Below, one piece after another: positions 48,591-59,809 of a DNA stretch of 64,000 nucleotides. Every line of letters begins with the position of its first letter. The first letter of the stretch is position 1. The translations under genes and the position numbers were made by a program. The notes under the pieces were generated by a model. That model searched no databases, was not told the origin of the DNA, and saw nothing but the letters and a program-made list of their open reading frames with translations. Source of the DNA: Mallotus nudiflorus (lineage: Eukaryota; Streptophyta; Magnoliopsida; Malpighiales; Euphorbiaceae); assembly GCA_947683625.1 (NCBI GenBank), contig CANTUR010000166.1, positions 3,875,001 to 3,939,000 on the forward strand. The letters are read 5' to 3'.

Positions 48591-49508
48591 CAGCAGATGA
48601 AAGCCCAGGCCTTAGCGGATTTTGTACAAGAAATGGCTCCGAAAGATGTAACTTTGACTAAGATGCCAAAATGGAAGCTCTATGTTGACGGAGCATCCTC
48701 AACTCATAATTCCGGCATGGGAATAATCCTCAGGGGACCACATAAAGTTCATATCCAGTATGCAGTCTGCATAGCGTATAATGCCACCAACAATGCAGCT
48801 GAATACGAAGCACTCATTACAGGGTTGAAGCTAGCCGCAGAAGTCAAGGCCGAACACCTCATTATACACTCGGATTCCCAACTAGTAGTCAACCAAGTCA
48901 GCGGAGCATTTCAAGTCAAAGATGCATGCATCGCCAAGTACGTAGACAAAGTCAGGCGACTTTTGCAACACATCGAGCAAGACGGAGGCCAATGGAATAT
49001 CGTCCAGATTCCCAGAGAAGACAACAATGAGGCCGATTACCTTGCTAAATCCGCAGTCGAGAACAGTCAAGCATTTAGGGATATGGATTTCACCAAATCA
49101 CTCACCAATCCCAGCACAGAGGATATTGAAATTTTCATAACACAAGTAGTCTCAGAATGGATACAGCCCATCATCCAATATCTTGAACATGGCACACTTT
49201 CGGAAGACAAGTTGCAAGCTCAGAAGCTCAAGGCCAAAGCAGCCCACTATTTCGTCCACCGAGGGGAGCTCTACCGAAAATCCCTCTTGCACCCTTGGTC
49301 GAAGTGCGTTTTCCCAGAGGAGGGAAATTACATACTACGAGAAATCCATGAAGGAATCTATAGTGCACATGAGTCCCACTATTCGCTCACTAGAAAGGCC
49401 CTACTCCAGGGGTATTATTGGCCCACCATGTCCAAGGATGCCCAGCAGCTAACACAATCATGTCACCAGTGCCAGTACCATGCCCGACTTAGCCACAAAT
49501 CTTCTTAG
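48540..49508 (+). pseudogene. second (archaeal-type) RNase H and integrase zinc region, inner Tat element
   Basis: This is an open stretch of 322 codons. Residues about 45-170 form the additional RNase H of the Tat lineage, with all four acidic positions visible: KLYVDGASSTHNSGMG (D), NAAEYEALITGL (E), IIHSDSQLVVNQV (D) and REDNNEADYLAK (D). Residues 240-320 are the integrase zinc-binding region with the H-H-C-C pattern (EIHEGIYSAHESHYS ... SCHQCQYHARL). It ends at a stop before the catalytic core. This is the longest clean reading frame of the whole element. Confidence 0.88.
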
Positions 49509-50356
49509 CCTCTGCATCCTATTGGTAGCCCATGGCCTTTCGCCATGTGGGGGATGGACATCCTGGGTCCTTTTCCTCTATCTACCTCACAGAAAAAGTT
49601 CTTAATCGTGGCCATTGACCATTTCATAAAATGGGTAGAAGCAGAAGCAGTCCTAACCATCATAGAAGCTCGAATACAGTACTTTTTCTGGAAGGAAATC
49701 ATTCACAGATTCAGCATCCCCCACACTTTAATTACAGACAACGAAAAAAAGTTTGACAACCATAAATTTAGAAGTTTCTGCTCAGACCTTGGCATAAAAC
49801 TGCGCTTCACCTCAGTAGCTCACTCGTAGACGAACGGACAAACTGAGGTCACCAATAGAATCCTCATGTGAGGGTTGAAGAAAAGACTTGATGATAAGAA
49901 AGGGAACTGGGTCGAAGAGTTGAATAATGTAATCTAGGCCTACAGAACCATACCCCAATCATCCACTGGCGAAACGCCGTTCAGACTAACTTACGGCATG
50001 GATGCAGTAATTCCAGTAGAGGTTGGGTCCCCAAGTTATCAGGTAAGCCAAGACCTCGACCATGCCGTCAATAACGTCAACGCATGAATATGCCTTGACA
50101 TACTAGAGGAACGAAGAGAACAAGCGGCATCAACGGCAGAGGCACATCAGCAAAGGATAACTCGGTACCACCATCTGTGTAAACCAACAGAGAATTTCAG
50201 GATGGGTGACTAGGTACTCAGAAGAGTAGATATAGGTAAAGGCACCTCGGGTACCGACAAGTTAGGTCCTAATTGGGAAGGTCCGTATCAGATCTCAGAT
50301 TGCACAACAAAGGGGGCGTATAAACTAAGAGAAAGAGGAGGCAAAGAACTACCGAG
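49509..50356 (+). pseudogene. integrase core of the inner Tat element (cut by copy C)
   Basis: The core has GMDILGPFPLSTSQKKFLIV (first D), HTLITDNEKKFDNHKFRSF (second D), and after a stop QTEVTNRIL (E), so the catalytic triad is present. Then QSSTGETPFRLTYGMDAVIP and the C-terminal LGPNWEGPYQISDCTTKGAY. Stops at 49828, 49869, 49935 and others. The last codons (ELPS) run into the target duplication of solo LTR C; the tail resumes at 53644. Confidence 0.85.
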
Positions 50357-52061
50357 TGTAATGTCCCGTTTTTTTTAAAAAATATTTTAATACTGCATCG
50401 GGATATGCAATGTTAATAATTTTGTAAATAATAATGATATTTTTACGAGTTGATATGTATTTAAAACTTATTTTAATTATTGTATATTATTTTAAGTGCT
50501 TTACGTAAAATTTTCCTGAGAATTCTATTTTCGGGGAAATTTTCACGTAAATAATTTACTATTAATTATTTTAAGTAGATTTACGCATTTGCATGAGCTC
50601 ATATATATTTTTTAAAAGTACTAAATAAAATATATATGTGTATTTATTTAATTAGGGTTTAATTAAATACCCTAATATTTTATTATTTACTTATTAGTTT
50701 TAATATTATTTAATTATTTTTAGGTGTATTAAATTTTAAAATATTAAATTATATGTGTGTGGTGTATATTTAATGTGTGTGGAATTTATAATATTATAAT
50801 ATAAAGTGTAATAATACATATACATATATATATACATGATATAAGTTAGAATCAAAATTTTTTGGCAAATTACCAATCTGCCCCCGACTCCTCTTCACCA
50901 TCTTCGATCGCCCTTCTCGTCAAACCACCATCTTTCACACCATTTTCTTGCCGTTGGTGTGCCTCCTGGCATGCCACCTCCTTCCTCCAGCTGTTCCGTC
51001 GCCAGCAAAGTCCATTTCTAACGTCGGGAAGCTCATTTTGGCCGAAGAAGCCGAATTCATTCTCATCGTCGTTCATGGCATTTTCGGCCACCATTTTTGA
51101 CACCGCCATTCTCTTTCTTCTCCTTGAGCTCCGTTGAGTGTGATTCCAAGCTTTGTTTCACTTAAAATGGTCTTGATTTGCTTAGGTTTCGATTTTGGTA
51201 ATTCGGCCATTTTAGGGTTCTTGATTTTTTTGAACTTCAATTTGATTGATTCATGAAAAATCCCTTAAAAAATGTTGTTCCCCTTAGCTTAATCTATATG
51301 TGTGAATTTTTTTAGAATTTTTGGAGATTATTTTTGATTTTTGGGTATTTTTGAATATTTTAATATTATTTTCTAATTTTTGAAAATTAATTAATTAAAT
51401 TATGAAATTGTATTTTATGATAAATATATGTGTTGAAATGAATTATAGAAATTTATTTGGAATTTTATGAATTTCTATGTATTTATTTTGAATTTATTTA
51501 TGTTTATGTAATTTTGGAAAATTAGGTTAATTGTGTTTTTAATTGACATTAATTAGTTAATTGAGTTTAATTATTGATATTATTGATAAATATGTGGAGA
51601 AAATTAATTTTGGATAATTATACTATTTTTGGTGAATTTTTGAATGAATTTTAGTATATTTATATATATAGGTGTATTTTGGTAATTTTACACTAAATTG
51701 GCTAAAAATGTAATTAAATTGCTTTTAATAATTATTTAAGGTATAAAAATGATTTCTAAAAATTATATAGTATTTTTAATTAATTAAAACTATTTTTCAT
51801 GAATTATTTTCAATTATATATATAATATACGATTTTTCTAAATAAAATAAGTTTTATCAGTTTTTACTGTGTTTTTAAGGTTAATTATGTAATTTCTACT
51901 TATTAAATGTATTTTTATGTTATAAGGGCATTTTTGGTATTTTTATAATTATTCTGTGAATTTTGGACCCCGGTCGGTAAACTGTAGTTTGGAGTCCGAC
52001 CGAGGGGTTATGGATGTGTTTCTGTGTCTATTTTTTGAAGTGTATTTCTTTACAGGGTCGG

Positions 52062-52080
52062 CTCTACTCTTTGAGTAGAG
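52062..52080. other. conserved hairpin in LTR copy C
   Basis: CTCTACTC-TTT-GAGTAGAG, perfect 8-bp stem. Copy B has CTCTACTT-TCT-AAGTAAAG at the same place; the innermost pair has changed from C-G to T-A on both sides. Confidence 0.7.
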
Positions 52081-52837
52081 AGATGTCTGTTTTACAGGGG
52101 AGGTTCTGTCGAATTTTTTTATAGAATTCTCATAAAACGTGATGTTCGGTCAAACCTTAATTCTAATTCTGTGTCTAATATTCTAGATCGAGTTTCTAGG
52201 ATTTTATGTTTGGTTTATTTTGATGTCTGTTATTTATTGTTTGTTTAGTTGCACCGAGACCGAGGCCTAGTGGACCATGCCCGTCGGACCCATCTCGAGG
52301 AGCGCACTAAGTGTGAGTTACTATTTTATATATATATGCTTTAGGGTGCATGATTTAGAAATGTATGTTTTATTTTGATTAATTATGCATAAATAATTCA
52401 ATTAGTATTTAAGGTTATTTTTAGTTTATTTTGGTTTATTTTTAGTTTATTTTGGGTATATTTTCAATTATATGCATGTTTTGCTAATAAATTAAGTTTA
52501 AAATGTTTTTGAATATATTTCTAGTTTATTTTATAATCTATCTGGATTTCTTTGACGTATATATACTCGAAATATACCTGGTTTACTTTTGGTATATTTC
52601 TAGTATATATATGGTTATTGTTGCTAATATATTTAAATTCATGCATCATTTATTTTTATGAATGTATGCTTTATATTTTAATGAAGGATATCAATAGAAC
52701 GTGCTACCTAGTGGGCAGCACTAGGATTGAGTATGTACCGGTACGCTTATAGCATTTAGGCTATATTACTAACCAGTTTGAGGATATTGATTGGAATTGA
52801 TTTATCTGATGTGTGATATGATTTGGGAGTGTGATTG

Positions 52838-52949
52838 CTGGAGCTCGGTTGACCAAGTGTCTCGGGGCCAATCACACTGACAGCCAGACTGCTGGAGCTC
52901 GGTTGACTTAGTGTCTCGGGGCCAGTCTACTGTCTAAATAGAATAAGTG
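52838..52949. repeat. two-unit 54-bp repeat inside LTR copy C
   Basis: 'gctggagctcggttgac' recurs 54 bp later, each followed by 'agtgtctcggggcca'. The same pair is present in copies A (from about 350) and B (from about 36459), so it is older than the spread of the family. Confidence 0.8.
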
Positions 52950-53643
52950 AATATTTTGGAATAAATGAGCCTGTGTGGCTAGAGTGTTGTCTAACACTGT
53001 TTTGAGGTTGCGATATTCTAGGGTTCTATTTGATCCTTCATGAACTGTGATTTTCAATAAAAATATATAAAATGATTTTATTGCATCTGTGTGTATTTGC
53101 TTGTATATATGCTTATTATATATATACTATTGACTGTATGCATTGCCATTTAGTATGCATGTATATATATTATAGTAATTCACTCAGTGAGGTCTTACTC
53201 CCCTCTGTTGACCATTTTTCAGGAGAGTCTTCTTCCTCAAACCTCAGTAGCAGGCATGTACGTCGGATTTCTTCCGCCCCGGCTTCTTTATGTAAACTGC
53301 TTATCTGAGACTTGAGTTTTATTTTTATAATCTAGACACTGCAATAGTTGTAAATAAATTTTGGGTTTTATGTATTATATTTGTGTGAGTTATTTATTTT
53401 AAGAATTTGAACTGAAACTTGTATTAAAGGATTTATTTATATATGAGATGAGAATTCGATTTAATTTTCATTTGACGGAAATATTATTTTGATATTTATG
53501 ATGTTATTTCCGTTGTATTAAGTGTTATTGTTATTATTATTGTATGTTTTATTTTATTTTAGGCTTGCTACAGGTTCCGGATTAGAAAGAATTCCCGTTC
53601 CCTAGTGTCGGTCATGGCCCCTGTTTTGGGTCGTGACACCGAG

Positions 53644-53795
53644 GTTCTAGAACTCAGACTCCCTCAGAAAATATTATTAGTAATCTTGTATTCAAGCACA
53701 TAATTCGATTCAATGAAAAATATCTTTATTGATAAAGAATATCTTTGCAGATGATTGGTAAAAAAAAAAAAAGATACATAAAACCTATCTACTAT
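53644..53795 (+). other. integrase tail and 3' leader of the inner Tat element
   Basis: The integrase frame continues briefly after copy C and stops. The rest is a short linker with an A-run at 53760-53772 before the antisense gene. Confidence 0.5.
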
Positions 53796-55630
53796 AGTAT
53801 CTCCACGCCCGGACCCCCTGTCCCAGAAATTGAGGGGGAAGCATTATTGACAGCCTCTGGATGCTCGCCAGACCCAGCTGTAGCAGCGGCCTCTTCAGAC
53901 TCCCTCACAGAAAAGGAACTGGCCTTTCGACGGGCGTCATCCTCTGCAGCAAGCCTTGCCAGATCGGCTGGGGTTATCCGATCTAAGGCCCCTAGATCCA
54001 ATCCTGAGTCTTGAGAGAGCAAGATCCTTTTGCATTCAGCCTGGTAAGCCTTGAGAAACCCCCTTACCATGCTTTAATATGTCTTCTTATCATTGGCATG
54101 AGATTTCTCAAGCTCAGCCAGCCTCTCCTGAAGTCCAGCAATCTGAAGATCCTACTCCTCGATCCTCCTTATCAGCTGGGCCTGGCTATGTTCCAGTTCG
54201 GAAACCTTCTTCTAATTTGCCTCCATGTCAGATTTAGCCTCCACGTATCTTATTTGGCAGTGCTCCAGAGCTGCTTTGCCGCTATCCAGTTTTTTCTCAA
54301 AATCTATAGCGATCGTCCCCACCTTAGTTTCCTTTAAGCTGTACTGGCTCTGCAATCCTTCGCCAGCAGCAAGGCCTGAGTCATCTACCAAAAATAACCA
54401 AAAAACTTAGCCAAAATCCCACTATAAATAGTTATATCAAGTACCAGAAACTCCATTACCTCCAGTGACTGGTCGATCATAGAATCGAGCAATCTATCCG
54501 GTCCCTCGTCCGACCAACGCTGCATGTCTCCAGGGTAACCGCAATGAATCGGCGTACTGGTCCCGTACTTGACTGTTGGAGATGCTCAGGGGCTTCATCT
54601 TTTTCAATATCCAGCCCCGCATATCCGGACAACTAGATAATCGGGGACGTTGGACGTAAATCTCTTCGTCCAGCCCCTCTACATCTGACTCTGCTTCGAT
54701 CAGTCGCCTTTTTTGTCATCCGACCTACTCTGGCCACTCACTTTCTGCTGTTGCTTTGCCCTTAGGATCGACAAGAATGGCCTCCGGAGCAGCCGGAGCC
54801 CCAGCTTCAGGGGAAGGATAATCCCGGCACTCTTCCACTGCAGCTGGCTCATCTACTAGGGAAATTCCGCTTGCAATATCAAAAAAGTCAGCCATCTATA
54901 GACGAAAAGATAAGACTAGTTAGTCAAAACAAAACTCAGAACAAAAAATCATACCAGGGAAATGGTTGCGAATTGGACAGACTCTCCATAGATTCCTCCG
55001 GGATGCATCCTCTGTGGATCGAGCTTTAGCGAGTCTATCTAGATGTAGCTGCAAAACTAATTCCGTATCCAGATCGGAAAGTTTCACTAGACGGGTCACT
55101 TTGTGACACTCATCCGACCACATCCTCCGGACATCCAGGAAGTCCGATTGATGCTCCACAACAAAAAAATGGTATCTCCACTTCTTGTGAAGATCCGGAA
55201 GTTTAACAAAAAGGGAATGGTTGGGTACGACCGAAAGGGAGAACATCAACTCTCCCTTCTTCCTAGTCAGTCTATACAAATACCGGAGGACGTATAGATC
55301 GGGAACCCTACCCTCCTCATGCATCAGCTGGATGAACCCGGTCAGTATCCGATAACTATTCGGATGAAGCTGACCAGGCACAATGTTATTTCTATTAAGG
55401 AAATCCTTGATAAAGGGATCCAAGGGAAATTTCAGACCCCCCTCTAATTGGTCGAAGTACACCACTAATCTACTTAGCCCCGATATAGGGGTATGGGCCC
55501 TAAACCTTCTATCTATAGTGTGGAGGGCATAATCGGTGGGGATGCAGAATCACCACCGGTACCACCCTAGCAATTCACTATCTATGTTGGACACAAAGAG
55601 GTCAGAGCTAATCTCTTCTCGAGGAGCCAT
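53796..55630 (-). pseudogene. antisense gene with Transposase_28-like domain, inner Tat element
   Basis: From the ATG at 55628-55630 it reads MAPREEISSDLFVSNIDSEL, LGWYRW, one in-frame TGA, then YALHTIDRRFRAHTPISGLS and an open stretch VVYFDQLEGGLKFPLDPFIK, DFLNRNNIVPGQLHPNSYRI, LTGFIQLM... This resembles the Pfam family 'putative gypsy type transposon' (Transposase_28), from memory. Later parts are a low-complexity acidic region (MADFFDIASGISLVDEP near 54895) and a coiled-coil segment with SELEHSQAQLIRRIEE and LQIAGLQERLAELEKSHAN (54050-54300), ending near 53792. A candidate intron (54896-54954, GT..AG) does not keep the frame. Such antisense frames between pol and the 3' LTR are a known trait of Tat elements; their role is unknown. 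Confidence 0.75.
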
Positions 55631-56123
55631 AGCAAAGAAGGGAACGAAAACCCAATGACAAAAAAAGAGGGCAAAAAAGAGAAGGAAGAAATTATGAAAG
55701 AATCACCTGGCAACCTCAAGCGAGAGTTATGGCAGGAAGGAATAAAAATGGTGGATGCAGTAGAAACACAGCAAAAACAGAATGAAAGAGTGAAGAAAGC
55801 AAAATGTGCCAGTTAGCAAATGCAACAGTATTTATAGAGACATGGAAGGACCTGGAAGCACGCCATTAACTACCCCCATTATTACTGCACTCCTCCCTAG
55901 ACCACCAAGGGCCTATTGGGAATAAAAAACCCATTAGGCGAAGAGTCGCGATGACGGCTGTACGAGCATTTTGCTCACTGACACATGAAATGATGCATCA
56001 ATCACATGATCTCAAGAGTTGAAATGAAATCACCCTATGTTGGCCCACTCACATTTTCGAATGGGTCGCTCCATCAAGGGAATCGGGAAATGTTTCAAGC
56101 ATCACTCCCAACCCATTTCGTGC
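55631..56123 (+). other. noncoding 3' region of the inner Tat element
   Basis: Upstream flank of the antisense gene. On the minus strand a 'ctataaatac' box (near 55829-55838) lies about 200 bp before its ATG and could be its promoter. No sense frame. Confidence 0.5.
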
Positions 56124-56440
56124 AAAGTCCAGTGACTGAAGTTGGCACCCTCAGGTCGCTTCCGTAGTACTGAGGTTCTGAACATGTAAGCCTCGTGCTC
56201 CTATGTTAAGCATCTAAGTCTTGCTCACATAAAGTCCAGTGATTGAAGTTGGCACCCTCAGGTCGCTTCCGTAGTACTGAGGTTCCGAGCATGTAAGCCT
56301 AACGCCCCTGTGTCGAGCATCTAAGTCTCGCTCACATAAAGTCCAGTGACTGAAGCTGGCACCCTCAGGTCACTTCCGTAGTACTGAGGTTCTAAGTATG
56401 TAAGCCTCACGCCCTTGTGCTGAGCATTTACAAATCCAGT
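56124..56440 (+). repeat. tandem repeat, 107-bp unit, three copies
   Basis: 'aaagtccagtga' starts at 56124, 56231 and 56338, a constant spacing of 107 bp. Units share 'ggcaccctcaggtc' and 'cttccgtagtactgaggtt'. The third is slightly shorter and diverges near 56435. Confidence 0.93.
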
Positions 56441-56680
56441 AATAACTGGTTTCGTCTTGTCTTAAAACGAATGGGTTAATCTATTGTGTTGATCATACTC
56501 ACTCATTAGGTACCCCAGTTCCACAGATTACGATTCAATGATAAATCAGCCAAATATACTCGACACCAAGCTCTGCTTATTGCGACGGAGGCTGGCCACC
56601 TCAGCTCACTTGCATCTTATCACCCATATAAAGGCACCACTGCATCTTACTCAGACGCAACGGACATAAATATCCACATA

Positions 56681-56696
56681 CTCCAGGGGGGACTCT
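56681..56696 (+). other. polypurine tract of the inner Tat element
   Basis: CTCCAGGGGGGACTCT directly before the right LTR, the G-rich form usual in Retand-like elements. Confidence 0.75.
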
Positions 56697-57064
56697 TGAT
56701 ACCATCTTGAATGTTCCCACCTAATTAGGGGTCCTCCACCCCCCTAAATAGGAACACATGGACAAAGGAGAAGACAGATTCGTCCAAGGAACTACCTCAA
56801 AGAGGAATCCTAACTGAAGTAGGAACACTCTCCCACAAGGATTCCTATTCCTCCCAGGTTTGAGTATCACTATATATAACACCATATACCCCTCATAAGG
56901 GGACATCTCATTCACACATATTCAAGCTATCTTTCCTCCACCCGCTTTCTATTCCCTAACTTAGGCATCGGAGTGTTTGTGGGGATTCCCCCCACCTCTC
57001 ACCTTGCCCTCTGTTCAGTGCTTTGTAGGACGTTCAGCCCAAGAGTCCCGGAAATCAGTTATCA
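56697..57064 (+). repeat. 3' LTR of the inner Tat element
   Basis: 368 bp, TGATACCATCT...GTTATCA. TATA-like CTATATATAA at 56870-56879. About 5% different from the left LTR by hand count. Confidence 0.93.
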
Positions 57065-57645
57065 ATTACAAAACTCACCATGGTTTGTGATCCAATCTTC
57101 AAGCTCTTAAGGAAGAATCAGCCGGTGGAATGGAATGAAGAATGTCATAAAGCCTTTGATAAGATTAAAGAATACCTTACTAATTCACCTATGTTAATAC
57201 CTCTAAGACAAGGTAAACCTTTAATCTTATATTTGGCTTTAGAGGAAAAAGTAATGGGGGCAATACTAGCATAAGAAGGACCAAAAAGGGTAGAGTATGC
57301 AGTGTACTATCTTAGTAAAAAGTTCTTGCCATATGAAGAGAAGTATAATCTTATGGAGAAAACATGTTTGATTATGATATAGGCTACAAGGAAGATAAGG
57401 CATTATTTCCAGTTTTACAAAGTACAAGCTATTTCAAAGATAGATCCTTTAAGGTACTTATTTCAAGCACCAACTTTAACTAGAAAGATGTCTCGATGGT
57501 TGGTACTTTTAATTGAGTTTGATATAGAGTATGTTACTACCACGGTCATCAAAGGAAGACTTTCTGGCATAGAATGCAGTAAAAGGAAATGAGCAATGAA
57601 ATTTAGAGTTTCTAAATGAGAACTTAGTAGTAATATAACAATATG
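57065..57645 (+). pseudogene. reverse transcriptase end and RNase H, outer Tat element
   Basis: Resumes the outer element's pol after the inner element. It reads FKLLRKNQPVEWNEECHKAF, PLILYLALEEKVMGAILA, a stop, VEYAVYYLSKKFLPYEEKYN and FQAPTLTRKMSRWLVLLIEF, the usual end of Ty3/Gypsy RT and its RNase H. Stops near 57272, 57380 and 57590. Together with 43049-44553 it forms one former polyprotein. Confidence 0.8.
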
Positions 57646-58048
57646 AATGGAAGCTTTATTTAATGGAGCTGTGAATAATAGAGGAGCAGGGCTAGGAGTG
57701 ATTCTTGTCACACCAGGAGGAGAAACCATCCCCATGGCTAAGAAATTAGACTTCAAAGTTACAAACAACATGGCCAAGTATGAGGCATGCATCTATAGGG
57801 TAGAAACAACACTAACAATTGGAGCTAAAGACCTACTAGTTTATGGAGATTCCCTATTAGTCATTTGTCAGACTAATGAGGAGTGGGAAGTGAAAGAAGA
57901 GAGGTTGAAACCTTACATCTGCTATTTGAAGAAGTTAATGAGAAATTTTACTAAATGTCTCTTCATGCATTCACCAAGAGATGAGAATCAAATGGTGGAT
58001 GCCTTGGCAATGCTTTCTTTAATGTGGGATAAACTAACGGGTCGATGA
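57646..58048 (+). pseudogene. second RNase H, outer Tat element
   Basis: MEALFNGAVNNRGAGLGVIL (the usual first aspartate FDGA is FNGA here), NNMAKYEACIYRVETTLTIG (E), LLVYGDSLLVICQT (D) and PRDENQMVDALAML (D). It marks the element as Tat lineage. Open over 133 codons, but one of the four acidic residues is replaced. Confidence 0.8.
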
Positions 58049-59388
58049 TGAAGCCTTTGGTGATAATGAAAACAAAAGCTCCATGTTATGGTGAAGAAAT
58101 AGTAATGAGTATTCAGATAGGGCTAGAAGAAAAGCCATGGTTTTATGACATGCATAGATTCATCAAGGAAAGGGAGTACCCAGATGAAATGACTTCAAAA
58201 GAAAAATATGCTCTTCATGTTCTTGCACGCTATTATGCAAGTCATGATGGGAAATTATATAGAACAATGTCTAATGGAACGTAGCTAAGATGTCTCAAGA
58301 AGGATGAAGCATAATAGGTGATGAGAGAGATTCATGCAGGGGGTTTATGGATCTCACATGAATGGAATGATTATGGTAAAAAAAGTAATTCGACAAGGAT
58401 ACTATTGGATAAGCATGGAAAAAGATTGTATCCAAATAGTGAGATAGTGTCATTAATGCTAGATACATAGGAATCTCAATCATTTTCCCCATACAATGCT
58501 AAATAGTTTAACATCTCCATGGCCCTTTGCATCATAAGGGATAGATATAATAAGGGAGGTAAGACCAATAACCTTAAATGGGAATAAATATATAGTGGTG
58601 GTGATTGATTATTTCTCTAAATGGATAGAAGCAGAATCCTTTAGTACCTTAAAGGCTAGACAGATGGCAAGGTTCATTGAGAAGAATCTTATTTGTAGTT
58701 ATGAGATCCCACATCATGTTGTGATAGACAATGGTGTTCAGTTTCAGGCAGAGACAACTTTGAGTTATTGCAAAGATATAAGATTGAGCATCATAAATCC
58801 TCACCTTATCGACCTCAGGCTAATAGAGTAGTTGAAGTAGCTAATAAGAATATAAAGAGAATTCTCTCTAAGATTGTGAAAACGCATAAAGATTGGTCTG
58901 AGTATCTCTATTTTTCCTTGTGGGGATATAGAACTACAACGCACAATACTACAGGACAAACATCGTTCTCATTAGTATATGGTTATGAAGCAGTTTTGCA
59001 TATAGAGATAGAAATCAAATCTTTGAGGGTTGTTATAGAAGCAAAAATACCTGAGGGTGAATGGATGCAAAGGAGATATGACCACCTTGTATCTTTAAAT
59101 GAGAAAAGGATGGATTCTATATTTCACACTCAGGTTTATCGGAGAAGAATAGCAAGAGCCTTTAATAAGAAAGTTAAGACCTGGAAAGTTAAAGGCTGGA
59201 GATATGGTGCTAAAGCAATCAAGGGCAATGGTGTTTGATCTAAGAGGAAAATTCAGACCAAATTGGGAAGGGCCATATTTAGTCAAGATGATTCTACCTA
59301 AGGGAGCTGCAAAGATATAAGATCTAAATGAGAATGAATTCATTGAGCCAATTAACCTAGATCACCTAAAGAAATACTACCTTTAAAA
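58049..59388 (+). pseudogene. integrase of the outer Tat element
   Basis: Linker KPWFYDMHRFIKEREYPDEM, then KEKYALHVLARYYASHDGKL leading to a decayed zinc region (58280-58450). The core has VVVIDYFSKWIEAESFSTLK (D within the conserved IDYFSKW), HHVVIDNGVQF (D) and, in another frame, SSPYRPQANRVVEVANKNIK (E). Then YRTTTHNTTGQTSFSLVYGY and a C-terminal part to about 59385 (FRPNWEGPYLVKMILPKGAA-like frame). Several stops and at least two frame changes. Confidence 0.8.
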
Positions 59389-59395
59389 AAAGGTT

Positions 59396-59600
59396 TGTTG
59401 ACTAGAAAACCTGAAAAGGCTAGTCAGGCAAAAATTAGGGCATTCCCGTTGTTTAAAAAACTCGCAAAGGGCTAGTAAGCAAAAATTAAAGAGTAAAATA
59501 AAAAAGGTGATCTTATTGATTAGAAAACTTACAAAAGGCTGGTCAGCCAAAAATTAAGGAAGGAAAACTCAGAGAAAAAATAGTCAGTTAAAAAATTTGA
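59396..59600 (+). repeat. short degenerate repeats after integrase, outer Tat element
   Basis: Three variants of 'gaaaacctgaaaaggctag.cag.caaaaatta' start near 59403, 59457 and 59521, and a fourth weaker one lies near 60340. Each has a 'ggct...agcc'-like foldback. Similar 'gaaaaccc...aaagggc' units occur after pol in other Tat elements, from memory. Confidence 0.6.
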
Positions 59601-59809
59601 AAGGAATAGTTGATAACAGGAGTTATGTCATGTGATGTAATATATGTACTCATTTTGGCCCTAATTGATGAATCAAATTGAAATGGAATTCTTGTTAGAT
59701 ATTTCATATTCTATCTTTAATATAAAGCATAAAGACTTAAAGGAAAAAAAACACGAGAGTTTAAAACTAGACTTATGAGATCACCATTCTAGTTATGTTT
59801 TTGTTTCTT

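Larger units (their letters stand above)
50357..53638. repeat. 3.3-kb solo LTR (copy C)
   Basis: TGTAATGTCCCG...GGGTCGTGACA, 3,282 bp, flanked by perfect CCGAG duplications (50352-50356 and 53639-53643). It aligns with copy B over its length and copy A over its last third. Short frames on both strands near 50862-51137 are within CT-rich leader-like sequence and have no domain. It contains the doubled 54-bp 'gagctcggttgac...' module and the conserved hairpin. Confidence 0.93.
44554..57064 (+). mobile_element. inner Tat-lineage (Retand-like) element, 12.5 kb
   Basis: Two LTRs (44554-44922 and 56697-57064), flanking ATTAT (44549-44553) and ATTAC (57065-57069), a primer site, gag, protease, RT, RNase H, a second RNase H, integrase, an antisense gene, 107-bp tandem repeats and a purine tract. 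It is structurally complete but every frame has stops, and its integrase C-terminus is split by solo LTR copy C. Without copy C it is about 9.2 kb. It inserted in the reverse transcriptase of the outer Tat element. Confidence 0.92.

Noticed and set aside
50862..51137. Overlapping frames on both strands in LTR copy C
   Set aside because: Not conserved as frames in copy B, no domain; a GC-richer leader-like stretch of an LTR.
54896..54954. Confident intron in the inner Tat antisense gene
   Set aside because: It has GT-AG ends and a good length, but joining the exons shifts the frame into a stop.
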